From Nissolia schottii (lineage: Eukaryota > Streptophyta > Magnoliopsida > Fabales > Fabaceae), in the NCBI GenBank assembly GCA_003254905.1, contig QANU01077486.1, positions 179,848-243,847 on the forward strand: DNA of 64,000 nucleotides, given 5' to 3'. How positions within the stretch are numbered: the stretch's first letter is position 1; the number at the start of each line of letters is the position of its first letter. Positions 1 through 12,991 of the stretch are shown one piece after another. The notes under the pieces were generated by a model. It was given only the letters and a program-made list of their open reading frames with translations, did no database searches and was not told where the DNA came from. Position numbers and translations under genes: made by a program.

Positions 1-2375
1 TATAAAGACAAATATTTGAAAATTCATATATAAAGTGATGATTTGTGAGATAGGGAATTAGAGATTATATTAATTGACAGAAGTAAAAGAATGAGAGCAA
101 GTGAATTGATAAACTAGCAAGTGCAATGGTGAAATGTTACAGATGAAAAACATATCTCAAACTAGAAGAAGGCTGTCAAAAGTTATCTCAAACTAGAAGA
201 AGGCTCTCACTACATATACTCACACACACAGACACGCACAAGCCTTTCGCTTCTCAAGAAACCCGACTGACATTAAACTGCTATCAGGTAATTTGAATAT
301 GGCAAGCTTCTTTGGATGAAAATCAGATGGTAAAGAATTTGATGGGGACTTCCACCATTCCAACACAAACAATTTGGAACATGTTTGGCACCTTGGGAAA
401 AATGAGTGTTTCTAATGATCAGTGTTTTGAGGTTTCCCATTTTCTTCAAGGCCTCTCCATCCCGTTCTACCTCACCTATGGAAGCATTCAGAATTACAAT
501 TTCAACAAGTTGGAACCTATTACTTCCAAAGCCGATGGAAGTCCACAAGAATAATGGAATGTTTTAATGTCTATGTTAACACACTTCTTTGAGCAAAAGC
601 TCTTAGTCATAGAATCTCTGATGTCATGTCAATAACCACACACATGAAAATCAAATCAAAGAAACAAATATATTGCCATCCTTGAACCTCTGCTCTCTGC
701 TCTCCGCACTCCATGATGTTGACAAGGTTTATTTTGTCATTTTGCAGCCAAAGTAAATCAATTAAAATAAAAAACTTAAGTCTCCATCTCAAAATTTCAT
801 GTAGGGGATAATGAGCCACAATCACCACGTAGCACTCACCCTCGTGTGTTGTCACTCTTCAATAATCTCTAAAATGATTTGTAATTTATATTTTTCTTTT
901 AGCACCTAGCAGATATTACTGAAATAATATTATGAAAATAACCTCTTGATTGATTTGTCAACCGATTTGATTAATTTAATTAGTTAGTGTTTTTAGTTTA
1001 CCTAAAGTTTGTTAAATTTTATTAAAAAAATTGTTAACTTTTTCTTGTATATTTATAAATATTATTACTGTAAAAAATTTATAAAAACTATTATATTATA
1101 AAGAATACATGGAGTCTAGATTTAATTCAATGTCTAAATTAATTATTTTTCTTGTTAAAACAATAAATGAGTCACATTCAAATTATTTTATTTATTTAAT
1201 TTAATTATTTTTTTTATTTTATCTTCCTTAGGAATTTAAACAAATATATTTTATGAAAATTTTTAAGTTAAACATTATTCTTATCACTTGCATTGTTTGT
1301 GAGAGCAATGTTGCAACCTGCAGTGACTTGTGAAACTCCGAATAGTGTTCTCGAACTGACACAAAGACATACATAAGAATACATAAAGGTTACTAATGCA
1401 TGGAATCAATGAAACGACGTAACTGAAAGAGAAACAGTGTAACTGGGCATTGCACGTCAATGTTCCAACGCCCTGACAGCATTGTGATGTCAACACCATG
1501 AAGTCCTAAACTGGCCTTAGGGCAATTGCACTTGTAGGCCCAACGCCATGGCACCTTGGTAGTGTTATTGCGCTAGTGTCGCCACCAAAAACCCTAAAAA
1601 TATGAAAGAAAAGATACAAGGAAGAATAGAGAGACTTATCACTCATGAAAAATACTCATACGATCGCATTTGAGTTCTCATGCTTCCCAAAGACAAAACT
1701 TAAACCTCACAAGGGTCCACATGTGGAAGGACCCTCACTTGCACTTGTGAAAAAAAAAAAAATGTATCTTCCAATGCATGCTAAGAATCATGAGGCAAGA
1801 CTCCATTTACTAGGGAAGGCTAGCACTTCTTCACACTCTCACAACCAATATGGGACTTCCAAGGTCGGTGTAGAGTGCCATTACGCTGACCTAGTGCAAT
1901 TGTGCTACTAGGGTGCAATTGCCTTGGCGTCGATGAGAGGTGATGCCATGGCGCCCTCCTGGTGCCATTGCGCTGTTGCAGGGGCTTAAAAATCAGCCAT
2001 TTTAACTATGAAGACCTATTTCGGGTTACTTTAGACACTTTATTTTACACTTTAAAGTCATTAAACATTCAACACTTTATTCATCACATGTAGCCTTTGT
2101 TCAATAGAGTTGGAGTTTGCAAAGAAAAAAGTACATTTTTATGAGAATGTGTGCAAGTGGAGTAGAAAAGAGAGAGATTGTCGATTGTGGAGCAAAAGAG
2201 AAAGAGTCTTTCATCAATCAAGTCGTCTACTCTCTCCTCTGCTCCACTCACATGAATCCTCGTAAAATGCACTTTCTAGTTACAATATTACAAGCTTTTG
2301 TTGTTGGAGTTACAAATTATTATTGTGGGTTATAAACTTATTCAATCTGACGTTACCTTATCTCTTTCTTTAGTG
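1..2375. other. intergenic, no gene recognised
   Basis: Only short open frames without family resemblance are seen. Between about 1450 and 2000 short motifs such as GCAATTG, GCGCTA and GCCATGGC recur in both directions, with a GC content above the surroundings. This looks like a worn transposon fragment, but I cannot assign it to a family. Confidence 0.5.
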
Positions 2376-2380
2376 ACAAC

Positions 2381-3890
2381 TGACACACCCCAAAACGTCG
2401 TTAATTTTAGTGCGCAATCAAATAATAATTTAGAAAACTAAATTAACACAAAAAACGTAGTACAGGGGCTAACCTAGGTCGTCTCTAAGGAAGCAATTTC
2501 CAATCCAATTATAATTACAATTAAAAGGGGGATTTGGATTGATGAATATAAATAAAAAAAAGCAAAATGAAAGTAAGTTAACAATGATAAAAAAAAAAGT
2601 AATATCCTGCATACGATGTTTCTAGATCAATGATTAATTATCATTGGTTCTTAATTAATTATTCATAAGGTGGATGTTGTTTATTAGTTGAAATCTCTAA
2701 CTAATACGCAATTCACCTAAGAGACTACGATCGTCAATCCCTTAAGCATTTATTAATATAGGAATTACAATTAAGATCTCAGCATTTAAAACCCATATCA
2801 ATTATGTCCCAATTGCACAACCTAATTAAATCTAATTAGTTCCCCAAAAAGTTCCCAAATCCTAAATCAATAAATCCTACAATCGTCAAGATCTATCAAC
2901 CTAGAATTAACCCTAACCAATAACATGCAATCGCTATATTATTAATCACAGGCGGAACAAATCATGAATCAACATTAAGCACAAGACCTCGAATTAATCC
3001 TAAGAGTTACCGCATGCAAGATATTAAAAAATTACTCCTCTATGGGTGGAGGATAAAAACTCATAATAAATAAAAATAAGAAGAAAGTGGAAAATAAAGG
3101 AGAATTAAATAACAAAACCTGAATAAGAGAAGGAAAGAAATTCGCAAATAGTTGGGAGCTTGCGTTGTCAATGCGAGCGCTCCAACAATCCTTGAAGAAC
3201 TAAGAACTAAGCACTACTAACATAAACCTAAAGTGCAATAAAATAAAAGGAAAAGTGCAGAAAATAAAAGTGGAGGCTGAGTATGAAGTTCTCTCCAAGT
3301 TGTTGAGAGGGGATGTCTATTTGTAGAGGATTGACCTAAAGTGGGAGTAAATCTCGCACTTTCAGCACAACAGTCAGTAAAATCGCGATAACTTCGGCTA
3401 CAGATATCGGATTGAGGTGATTCAAATCTCCAATTAAAGCTAAGAGATAGATCTATAACTTTATAGTTGAGGTCAAATCGAGATTCACTCCCCATCCTAA
3501 CGCAAAATTCATGGCAAAGTCAGCGTTAAAAATCCTCAACACATCTTTGACCAAATCTTTTTGAATTTGAATTTAATCTTGCATTTATTGGTCTCAATCG
3601 TCTCTTCAAATCTCTTTTTTAAAATTCATATCTTATCAAATCTCCTTCAAATCTTCAATGACCCTCTTTACAATTTATTTTCTGCAATAAAAATAGAAAA
3701 CTAAAAAAGAACAAAAGAAATTTACACATTAAATTCTAAGATAAAGTAGTGCTTAAAATTACATTTTTCTCAATTTCTCACCAAAGAGGACAATGTGCAA
3801 AACATATTAATTAAGCATTTACATTACACATTTTTAGTATACAATGTTCAATTATAAAATAATAAAATTGGATACAAAATCCACCTATCA
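2381..3890 (-). mobile_element. solo LTR with 5-bp target duplication
   Basis: A 1510-bp segment begins TGACACACCCC and ends CACCTATCA, so it has the TG...CA ends of an LTR. It is flanked by perfect 5-bp direct repeats ACAAC (2376-2380 and 3891-3895). No primer-binding site, gag or pol is inside, so it is read as a solo LTR left by recombination between two LTRs. The minus orientation is inferred from resemblance of its right end to the LTR end near 58652. It lies about 1.2 kb upstream of the GT14 start codon. Confidence 0.75.
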
Positions 3891-3895
3891 ACAAC

Positions 3896-5116
3896 ACACT
3901 CTTTTTTCTACTCCGATACACATTTTTATAAAATATTCTTTTTTCTTAAAAACTTGATTAAATAAATGTTACAAACTTATGTTTAATCAAATTATAAATC
4001 GGTGAAAGAGAGAAATACTGGGTGGATGAAATCTTTTTAAATTAAATTTTATATTTATTAAAAAACTCACGCATATTGAATTGGTATACAGTAGCATTAC
4101 GGTAACATGTATTTTCCCGCTGTCCAAATAATATGACCGATTATTTATCAAAGCCTCAAACTAGCAGTAAAAATGACTTAGCCAACATTCAAAGCAAGAA
4201 TCTAAAATGCACCAAAAGGCAAAGAATCTAAAACACCGTCACTAATCTACAGCTCTTAAATCTTCCCTCTTGCAAACCCACTTCCCAAAATCCGATCTTT
4301 TTGAATCCCTAATGGCTTTTGCCTTTCCATTCATCCTGAATCTTATCTAAATCCTCTCGGTCTCTTCTGGGTTTGGGCCAATTTTGTTTTTCTCCCAATA
4401 CTAATCATCACTTGGATTTCAAGCTACCTAAAACTTGCACTCCAAGCGTGTTCTGTCCTTTATCCATTTCTGCATTCAATTTTGGATTGACATGAAGTAG
4501 ATCTTGATCACTATTTGGGAAATAGAAAAGGCAAGTGTGGGAAAAAAGAACAAGCTGCATTAATTGCTTGCTGCTGAAATCTGAACTGAAGAGTTTCGAA
4601 CTTAAAGAGACTGAAGTGAAGGGTGACTTGTGTCGATTTTCCTCCTCCTTTTACTCCTTGAAATATTGTTACTTTTTTCTGGTGAGGTAATAACAATCAG
4701 GTTTGAGCCTATTGTTTTCATGAAGCTGGGTCCCAAAAGCAAAAATGTTTGTTGTATGTCCCCAATAGCTAAGTTATTTCAGCTCCCAAATCAAAGTCTT
4801 GTCATTCGGTGAGGATTGATGTCGATGTAAATTTAGCATCTTTGATTGAAAACCATGTTTTATCCTGCATAACAAAAGCATTGATTCTATTCTTAAATGC
4901 TAACTATTCTGCTTAAGTAAGATTTGGTTTTGGTTCTGTTTGGGGAGCCACCAAACTTCTCACTGTTCTCTTTATGTTCTGAAAAATTGTGCGGTGCTGC
5001 TTTTTGGTTTCCAACATATCTGCTGGATCTAAATATAGATAGAGATCTTGGTTCTTGCCGACAGTGGTGAACAGTTTCAAAATTTGATTTTGATCTACCA
5101 AGTGCTGAGAAATAGT
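3896..5116 (+). other. upstream region and probable 5' leader of the GT14 gene
   Basis: No protein-coding feature of its own. The stretch from about 4260 has a higher CT content typical of plant 5' leaders. The sequence is open in the GT14 frame back to 5048 but has no ATG before 5117. A leader intron is possible but the ends cannot be fixed without cDNA. Confidence 0.35.
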
Positions 5117-8100
5117 ATGAGGAGAAATGCTAGTTTTCATTCAGGAAGGTTATTTAGTGACAGGAAGTGGGTTATCCCGTTTTTCGGCAGTTTGCTGGTA
5201 TCTGTTAGTCTTGTTCTGACTTCTATTGTGGGCTCACTTAGCTCATCCGGTGGGGTGGAGCAGTCAACATTTGACATCATTTCATTTGCAAGATCAGAGG
5301 ATTCAAGTGGATATTTTGTGGAATCAGATTTTGAAAGGCCGTTCAATGCTAATGTGGTTCATAAAATGGAGGCACCTAGATTGGCATATCTTATTTCAGG
5401 CACGAAGGGTGATAGTCATAGGATGATGAGGACATTAGAGGCAGTTTATCATCCAAGAAATCAGTATATCTTGCATCTAGATCTTGAGGCACCGCCACGG
5501 GAGAGGTTGGAGTTGGCAAATGCAGTGAAAGCTGAACCAACATTTCGTGAGGTAGAGAATGTGCGTGTTATGTCACAATCCAACTTGGTGACTTATAAGG
5601 GTCCTACCATGATTGCTTGTACTCTCCAAGCTATAGCAATATTACTAAAAGAGAGCTCAGATTGGGACTGGTTCATAAACCTCAGTGCTTCAGATTATCC
5701 TCTTGTGACACAGGATGGTTTGTAACTAATTCTTTTCACTATTGCTTCTTGATGTTAGTGTCTGTTATTCTTGTCAAAATGCTAGCGTTAAACTATTGTT
5801 TTCTTGGTTGTGGGAGGATATAGTGTGCTTCTACAACTTTAGGAAACATAGATAACTTATCCTTGGGGGTTTGGCTTGAACTTATGATGGCCTTAAAATT
5901 TTGAATATCTTATGACATTTGATCATGTCTGGCAAGTAATAGTTAGGAAAACATGTGTTGTTTTCTTGCTTGTCATTCATAGCATGCTGTTATTTAGGGG
6001 CCTGTTTGGGTACACAAGTTAAGGAGCTTATCACAAAAGGAACTTCTAAAAAGTAACTTTGAATAAGTTATTTTGTATTTAAAAACACAATAAAAGAAAT
6101 TTTTGTTTTTAAGTATTTTGAAAAGTGCTTTTCGAGAAGTTAGATATTTCAACTTCTCAAAAAGTACTAAAATTGACTTTTTAAGAAGTAATAAGTCGTA
6201 TAGCCAAACATGTCAGAAATTAAAAATATGATTTCTGACTTCTAAAAAGTTAAAAGAAGTCAAAAGTTGTGTTATCCAAACAGGCCCTTATAACACCTGG
6301 CAAGTTTAGTTAGACAATAGAATGGAAGATTATTAAAGTTCATCCATCTTCTTATTGTTATGATTTATTAGGATGGATCATATAGTTTTGCTCAGACAAC
6401 CAATGATTGGATTCATTGGTTATTGCTTCTTAAAAAGAATTGGCCTATTTTGCATTTCATGTTGTCTTCAAGAATAGATAGGAAGTTAGCAAGTGTAGTT
6501 AGGCTTGAGATCATGGCTGAAGCTCATTTGCCATGTTTATAGTTCAGGTTTTATTTTAGTGTTTTCGTCTGTAATTTTACCTCTCGGTTGTGTTACTAAT
6601 TCCAGGATATTCTCTTTCTAAGCTTCCTTCCAATCTTATTCTGGACTAAATTGTAGCTTTATTGAGTAGTTTAAGGATGAGTCATGCTTCTGAAGTAAGA
6701 CAGAAATCAGCTAGCAAATGCTGTCTCTGTGATGTGTGTGCTTGAGGACAATGCAGTCTTAAAAATAATAATCCTTATCATCCTCGTTTTCTATATTCCT
6801 CCCATTGCACTTTTGTTGGCGATGCAACCTTGTGCACATTATTGTTGCATCCTTGTATTTGAAACTTAGAAATCCTCCTTGTGTATTTCATGTGGATTAT
6901 TGAATGACTTGTTCGGAGTCCAAATTCCAAGATATTGTTAACTGCATCAACTATCAAATGAGCCTTCTTTTGCGACAACTATAGTCATTGTTTTTTTGAG
7001 GTCTGAATCTTGTTTTCCGATAAACTTCTGTGCACTATAATCTAACCAGTTGCTGAATCTTCTCAGACATTACAACTTCAATTCTGAATATATGCAGCAT
7101 GCGAAGTTTTACTAATAGGATGATTAGATTCGTTCTTTTAAAGGCCTTTGTGCAGTAATCTGATATTTGTTTCCTGTCTATTCAGATTTGCTTCATATAT
7201 TCTCTAATCTATCAAGAGATCTCAATTTCATTGAGCATTCTCGAATTGCTGGTTGGAAACTGTAAGTTAATTATTATACGATTTGAAAAATACTGTAAAA
7301 CATGCCACACTCTTTTTCTTGGTTGTTGATTGAGATTTCTATGTATTTCTGCTTGTGTACTCAGGAGCCATAGAGCAAGACCAATTGTTGTTGATCCTGC
7401 CCTTTACTTATCGAAGAAATCTGATCTTGCATCGACTACTCAACGAAGGACACTTCCAACTTCCTTTAAACTGTTTACAGGTAATTATATTTATATATTC
7501 TGTAATCTAGATACATTTATTGCTTCTACTATAAACTTAAACTAAACAGCCCTCTCAAGTTTGGCAGTGACAAATTTGTTAAGCACTCCCTCTGATTTAT
7601 AATAACCGTCACTTTTGCTTTATGTACATCCATAAATCAATCTATCTGAATACAATTATGTCTAGATATATTGATTTATGAATGTACCAAAAAAGTGAAA
7701 GTGACCGTTATTATGGAACGGATGTAGTATCTAGTTAGCCTATTAGACATGCACTCAACATGGTAGATCCTTATATTTATTAAATGTTTATGCTTCCCCC
7801 AACAGGTTCAGCATGGGTTGTGCTGACCCGGTCCTTTGTGGAGTACTGCAATTGGGGATGGGATAACCTTCCACGGACCATCCTTATGTATTATACAAAT
7901 TTTCTCTCCTCTCCAGAGGGTTATTTCCACACTGTAATTTGTAACACAGAGGAATTCCGCCATACCGCAATAAGCCATGATCTTCACTACATTGCTTGGG
8001 ATACTCCTCCAAAACAGCATCCCATCAAATTGACTATGAAGGATTTTGACAAAATGGTTAAAAGCAATGCTCCCTTTGCCCGAAAGTTTGCAAAGGATGA

Positions 8101-8314
8101 TCCAGTCCTGGATAAAATTGACAAAGAACTTCTGGGACGGACGCATAGATTTTCACCAGGGGCATGGTGTGTTGGTACCTCAGATGGTGGGGCGGACCCA
8201 TGTTTTTTGCGTGGCAATGATACAGTGTTAAGGCCAGGTCCCGGTGCCGAGAGATTGGGTGAGCTGATTCAAACACTGTTGTCTGAAGATTTTCAGAGCA
8301 AGCAGTGTTTGTGA
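5117..8314 (+). CDS. GT14 family glycosyltransferase (beta-glucuronosyltransferase-like)
   Basis: Exons are 5117-5717, 7186-7261, 7365-7480 and 7806-8314; all junctions are GT-AG, in phase, and give 433 residues. A type II Golgi protein: short cytosolic tail with basic residues, one membrane anchor at about residues 18-39, a stem, then the catalytic domain starting near residue 86 (APRLAYLISG). Conserved GT14 (core-2/I-branching) blocks are visible: WDWFINLSASDYPLVTQDDLL around 183-203 (spanning the first junction), and FMYYTNFLSSPEGYFHT-like and DPCFLRGNDTVLRPGPGAERL-like blocks near the C-terminus. Arabidopsis relatives (GlcAT14 group) add glucuronic acid to arabinogalactan-protein side chains in the Golgi; that substrate is inferred from the family. 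The start at 5117 was chosen because the peptide MRRNAS fits the family N-terminus. Intron 1 holds a hAT-like MITE and intron 3 a Stowaway MITE. Part of exon 2 was copied into the neighbouring segmental duplication. Confidence 0.92.
5998..6287. mobile_element. hAT-like MITE in GT14 intron 1
   Basis: A 290-bp element has terminal inverted repeats beginning GGGCCTGTTTGG on both ends, with similarity continuing for about 24 bp (GTACACAAGTT against ATAACACAACTT). It is AT-rich inside and has no coding capacity. The flanks do not show a clean 8-bp duplication, so the superfamily is tentative. Confidence 0.7.
7586..7727. mobile_element. Stowaway (Tc1/mariner) MITE in GT14 intron 3
   Basis: A 142-bp foldback begins CTCCCTCTGATTTATAATAACC and ends with the matching inverted arm GTTATTATGGAACGGATGTAG, followed by TA. 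The CTCCCTC terminus, the TA flank on the right (the left flank is CA) and the near-complete inner symmetry are diagnostic of Stowaway elements. Confidence 0.85.
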
Positions 8315-8624
8315 TGGTGTAAGTGTAACCCTCCAATTAGAAGTAGAACAATGTCAAGTGTACATAAGTGTGCTTATAGTTCACATTCAAGGTGCAAAAG
8401 GCAAGATTTTTGTGTTCATTATATTTACATTCTAGGTTCAGAGTTAGAAGCAACAAGTACTCAAAGTAGCAGTTTTCAAGTGCTTGTTTTGGTTTCATTT
8501 CCCTCTTGGTTGTCATTCCGGCCAACCACTTTAGGCAATCACAATTTTTTATTTACTGAATTGCAAAGCCAATTACAATCTCACTCACATTTTTTTTTAA
8601 TTGTTTATCAACAAATCTAATGAA

Positions 8625-9945
8625 TTATGACCACAATCTGTTAGCAGAGATTATGTTCATATATTTCTCTATGATCATTTCTGGTGACGAGTCGGTGAAG
8701 TATCCTCTTTCTACATCCAGTCCTTCTTGGGCTGCCTGCATCTCCACCCGGTTCTGCACTCTGTCTGCTCCAATCTGGTTAGGCTCCAACAGCATGCAAG
8801 CTATTTCAGTTGAGTCCTTGCCATGAACAAGCCCCAATGTTTGCACCTTCCGCAGACCCCTGCTGCGAGCACTGACCTTCCTTGCAATCCTTCTTGCTGC
8901 TGATACATCTGTGGACAAGATTGGTATGTTGTAGAGTCCAACCCAAGGGCGTGCACCAATCATGGTGATGCCTTTCGCTGTTGAAACTGCAACAGGCCCT
9001 TCATCTGGGTTCTGAGGTAGGATCTCAGGCACAGTCCACCCTGCCCACTGATTCCCCATGAAATTAGGCTGGTAGTATCTGAGCTCTCGCCTGATGGTGT
9101 CTAGTTCCTTCCCTGTTGGGTGTGCTGCAGCATACACAATTACAGGCACTACATTTCATTTATGAAAAGGAAAAGCAGTGGAAGTGTTAAAGAAGAATGG
9201 ATGATCTCAGGTATCGCATCACACTGTTGAGTCCATGAGGACATGACTCTGTGATGACCCTTAACCTGTCAATGATTGAATATATTTTACTATAACTTAA
9301 AACTTTTCATTCATAATCAAATTTTACTTTTCATTGAGAGACATAACATTTGTTTTAGGGGCATTGGTCATCTCATGTGAAATTTTCACATGCTTTGGTC
9401 ATATGTGACCTTTTATCATTGATTTAGAAAATGGGACTCCACAAGGTACACAACAAAAGAGAACCAATGATTAGAATTTTACATAAGAGGATTTATCCTG
9501 TTTATTCTACTAGGGCAAGCTTTTTCTTATCATGTAACTCATACTTTGAAGAACCGATATGTATTTCCATTCTATGAGTTTGTCCTTGTGGACTTACAAT
9601 CTGTTGCCAATGTCTGCTGCCACTGCTTTGGCCAGCCATGCTGCCTCATCCAGTGATGCACACACAAGCGGATGGAAAACAATGTCATCCACAGCGCCAA
9701 GGTGGGGGTGAGCCCTGTCGTGCAATTCCAGGTTGATGGTATTGAATGCAACCTCAGCCATGGCTACCACAGCCTGGTGCAAAGGGCTGTATATGGCACT
9801 TCCTGTGCAGTCATGCAAAACATAAGACACAAGCGGGTACCTGGCCCTGTTGTAAGCTCGGTCGTGAAATTTGTTCACAATGATGGCTTCAGGGTGCAGC
9901 CTTGCAGCACAATAAGATTGATTGGTCTTCGGTTTTCTTTTGCTC
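8625..9945 (-). pseudogene. FTCD-like protein, copy A (broken)
   Basis: Same gene as copy B at 15749-17915, but disabled. The last exon (8625-9148) is fully open and very similar to that of B. The middle exon (9598-9945) lacks 59 bp present in B at 17033-17091; the deletion is flanked by a short AAG repeat, shifts the frame and brings a TGA at 9889-9891 right after the residues LLCCK. The exon is also 5 bp shorter at its 3' end, where the donor reads ATT|GTAAGT. The first exon, expected to encode MDFNSTSK, would lie inside the N gap at 13449-13504. Substitutions in conserved positions are also present (SRGLRK where B has GGGLPK). A truncated product from an internal start cannot be excluded but would lack the N-terminal part of the domain. 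Confidence 0.85.
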
Positions 9946-10854
9946 CTAAATAAGCAGTAAGAAAGTGAAAAATTGTCCTATTGAAAGAGTATATTCCAAG
10001 CAAATGCTGAAATCCAAAAGAAATTAATGAAACCTTTTATTTTAATGAATAGTGAATATTTCACATAATAACTGTAATGTAATTTTTTTCCTTGGTTGCT
10101 ATATTTGTGGCTTACAATTGAGGTTACAATTCTATTTTAAATATATTAATTTTGTCTAGGTGCTAAGCCTTACCAAATCGATCTAAAGTTTGCCCTATCA
10201 TGTGATAGACATGTTTAGCATTTGACTTAATTCCTTGTTTGTTCTTCAAGAAAGATAATGCACTATTGCTGTGCTTCTCAGTATATCTGCTGACTGCTAT
10301 CTCCCTTCTGATTCCTCTACTAGCATTTATATGCAGGAAAAAATAAATGCAATATTGTTTGAGTGTGTACCGCATGATAATAATATTTATTGAACATAAC
10401 ACAAGGAGAAATTCTTGTGTTTTCTAAGGTCAGGTTAAAGTGTCATTCATCGTGTGGTATAAAACATATGCATCCAAGAGTACGCAAGAATTTCTGTGAA
10501 ACAAGTAGTTGCATTTATATTTCAACTTAATTTCTGTCCCCTATACTACATGTGGGTCGCTGCCAATGCCTACCATTATACATACAATTTATCAGTGTAA
10601 AAAAATAAAATAATTGAGAATGTATTCTTATCCAGATTTTCTAAGGCACGTGACATGTTTTTGTAGATATTAATTAAAGTAGTTTCTAGTGGATAAGAAA
10701 TAAAAGAAAATTACACAACTTCAAACAAGGATATGAATGAATATATGATCTGAGAGGAGATTATTGGTGACAAAAGGTCAAAAAACACGGGGAGAAAAAC
10801 TTGCAGTTGTATTGAAGAAAGAAATTAAGTGAAAAGATGAACTTTGAGAGTCCT

Positions 10855-11347
10855 TAATAGGGTCCGTAGAGATAAACCAAGGGTGAAAAATGTACATTAG
10901 GAGAAAAAAGCCAAAGTCAGTTGAATTAAATAAGGAAAGAGAAGATTTATTACAGGGAATGAATTAAACAAGGAAGGAGGAGGGAAGGATTGCTGAGAAT
11001 TATAGCAGGGATGAAACAGAGGAATAAAATGGAGAGATTGCAATGAATGACAACAATAACAACAGTGATTGAAATAGAAGATTCTGATTCTGCGGAGGGG
11101 AGTAATTACAGGCTATGATGGTGGATCAGGTTCTACAAGGGATTATTTTATGGGCTGTGAGAGGAGAATGAGGTAGACTATTGCTAGCTGGGACTTTTAG
11201 GAGGGTGTTGAGTCTCTATACTACTCAGCTTATCTTTTCTCCGTTATTCCATAAAACAGTAGGCAATTCTCATTGGATTGGTCTTTGACACCTCAATAAA
11301 AGTATCATTTTTTGTATTTCTTTGGTTCTATTTCCCATTCTTATCAA
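10855..11347 (+). repeat. 5' LTR of the 10.9-13.2 kb retrotransposon
   Basis: 493 bp, starting TAATAGGGTCC (probably an original TG with one mutation) and ending CTTATCA. Its last ~200 bp match 12992-13200 closely. It contains a T-rich stretch and an AATAAA signal near 11295. Confidence 0.8.
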
Positions 11348-11399
11348 GTGGTATTCAGAGCTCTCGATCTTGGGAGTTGTGAATGGTCCATACTCAATC

Positions 11400-12990
11400 A
11401 ACAATGGAAGCTAGAGTTGAAATGGTGGAGAAGCGGCTTGAAGGAATTACTGCTCTTGAACAAAGGATGGAAGAAATGGCCACCATGTTACAAGAAATCC
11501 AGCGCAACCAAGAGAAGAGTCGATCGAAGTCACCCTAGCCCCATGGCAGCAGGTTGTAGAGGAATCCCAATGACGAATCAGAAAGGGATGATAATGGCGT
11601 GGAAGTGGGGAACCAACGACCTCATCGTCAGATGACTAATTAGAGTGGATCGTTATTTCAAGATTAATGTAATGGATGATGATGAGAAGCTTGAACATGT
11701 CGTAGTGGCTTTGGAGGGGAAGGCATTGATCTGGTATCAATGGTGGGAGGATCAAACCCGCCTACGCACTTGGAGGACATTCCAGGACGCGCTCATCTAA
11801 CATTTTCAACCAGGGATGGCCTAAAACATATACAGGTCGATCATAAAATTGAGGTAAACTAGATTAGTAATGGATTTCAAAGAGCACTTTGAGCTTGTGA
11901 CATTGGGAAAAATGAGAAATGCAGATCTAGAGATTGTGAAAGGGATTTTTCTCAATGGGCTGAAAGAGGAGTTGCAGGCTGAATTATAGTTTTATGAGCA
12001 TGAGACCCTAGCTCAATTGATGAAGAGAACTCAAGTCTTGGAGGCTAGGTATCAAGCAAGGAGAGACATGGGAACCGGGCCAAGGGAGAGAGGAGGTGGT
12101 TTTTACAACAAAAGTAGTCCTCAATTCAAGACCACTGCTATACCTAAGGCTGTAGAAAGGAGCAAGACGTGGAAGGAAGTGGATCAGTAGAAAAGAAAAT
12201 TATTAACAAGGGAGTAGGAAGGGCCTTTATTTTAAATGTGGGGAAAGGTGAGGGAAGGACCATGTTTACAAGTTCAAGGATTTCAAGCTCTTGTTAATTG
12301 AGGGAGAAGAAGAAGATGAAGAGAATATTGAAGTCACCGAGGGAGAAGAAGAAAGGTTGGAAATAGAGATGAAACAACTTTAACTTTCTAAGAGTTCTCT
12401 CTTGGGGTTGACTTCCAGTAAGTCCCGATAACTATGAGGAAATATTGGGGGAAGACAAGTGGTGTTACTTGTGGATTCTGGAGCTTCCGCCAACTTTAAT
12501 TCCAAAAGGTTAGTGGATGAGCTACAAATTGTGGTGAACTACACACCCATCTACAAGGTAGAGGTAGGGACAGGGAAGATTGAAAGGAGTCAAGGGGTTT
12601 GTAAGGGGCTGACTATTGAGGTGTAGGGGGTAAAAATCACCCAGAATTTTTTCATTTTGGAGTTTGGAGGAACGGACGTGGTACTAGGAGTAGATTGGTT
12701 GGAAAGTTTGGGCAAGTTTGAAGTTGAATTTCAAGATATGCTCTAGTTTGGGGTAAGAATGAAACGAAACTTTAACTGGTTGAAGATCCTACTTTATGCA
12801 TGATCAGAACTTCATAGAAAGCTACTCTAAAGGCTCTTAAGGAGCATGGGGAGGACTATTTCGTCACACCATTGCTGGTAGAAAACAAGACAGATTTGGC
12901 AGCACATATCTCATTAGAAGCACAAGGCATTTTGAAAGAATTTGAGGCTATGTTCGAGATCCCCACTGGTCTGCCACCTAGGAAGGAGCA
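11400..12990 (+). pseudogene. gag-protease remnant of the LTR retrotransposon
   Basis: Read in pieces through stops and frameshifts. A coiled segment near 11411-11510 reads EMVEKRLEGITALEQRMEEM. A gag block around 11648-11800 includes DRYFKINVMDDDEKLEHV and ALEGKALIWYQWWE. A zinc-knuckle relic is near 12220-12270. An aspartic protease with the active-site motif DSGAS lies at about 12474-12490 and a VVLGVDWLESLG block near 12680. The start of reverse transcriptase (PTGLPPRKEQW) is at about 12962-12992. In-frame stops show that it is dead. The protease and RT-entry motifs fit Ty3/gypsy. Confidence 0.8.
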
Positions 12991-12991
12991 A

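Noticed and set aside
9594..9878. Minus-strand 94-residue frame as a separate small protein
   Set aside because: It is the part of FTCD copy A exon 2 after the 59-bp deletion, read from a GTG; it has no ATG and is part of a pseudogene.
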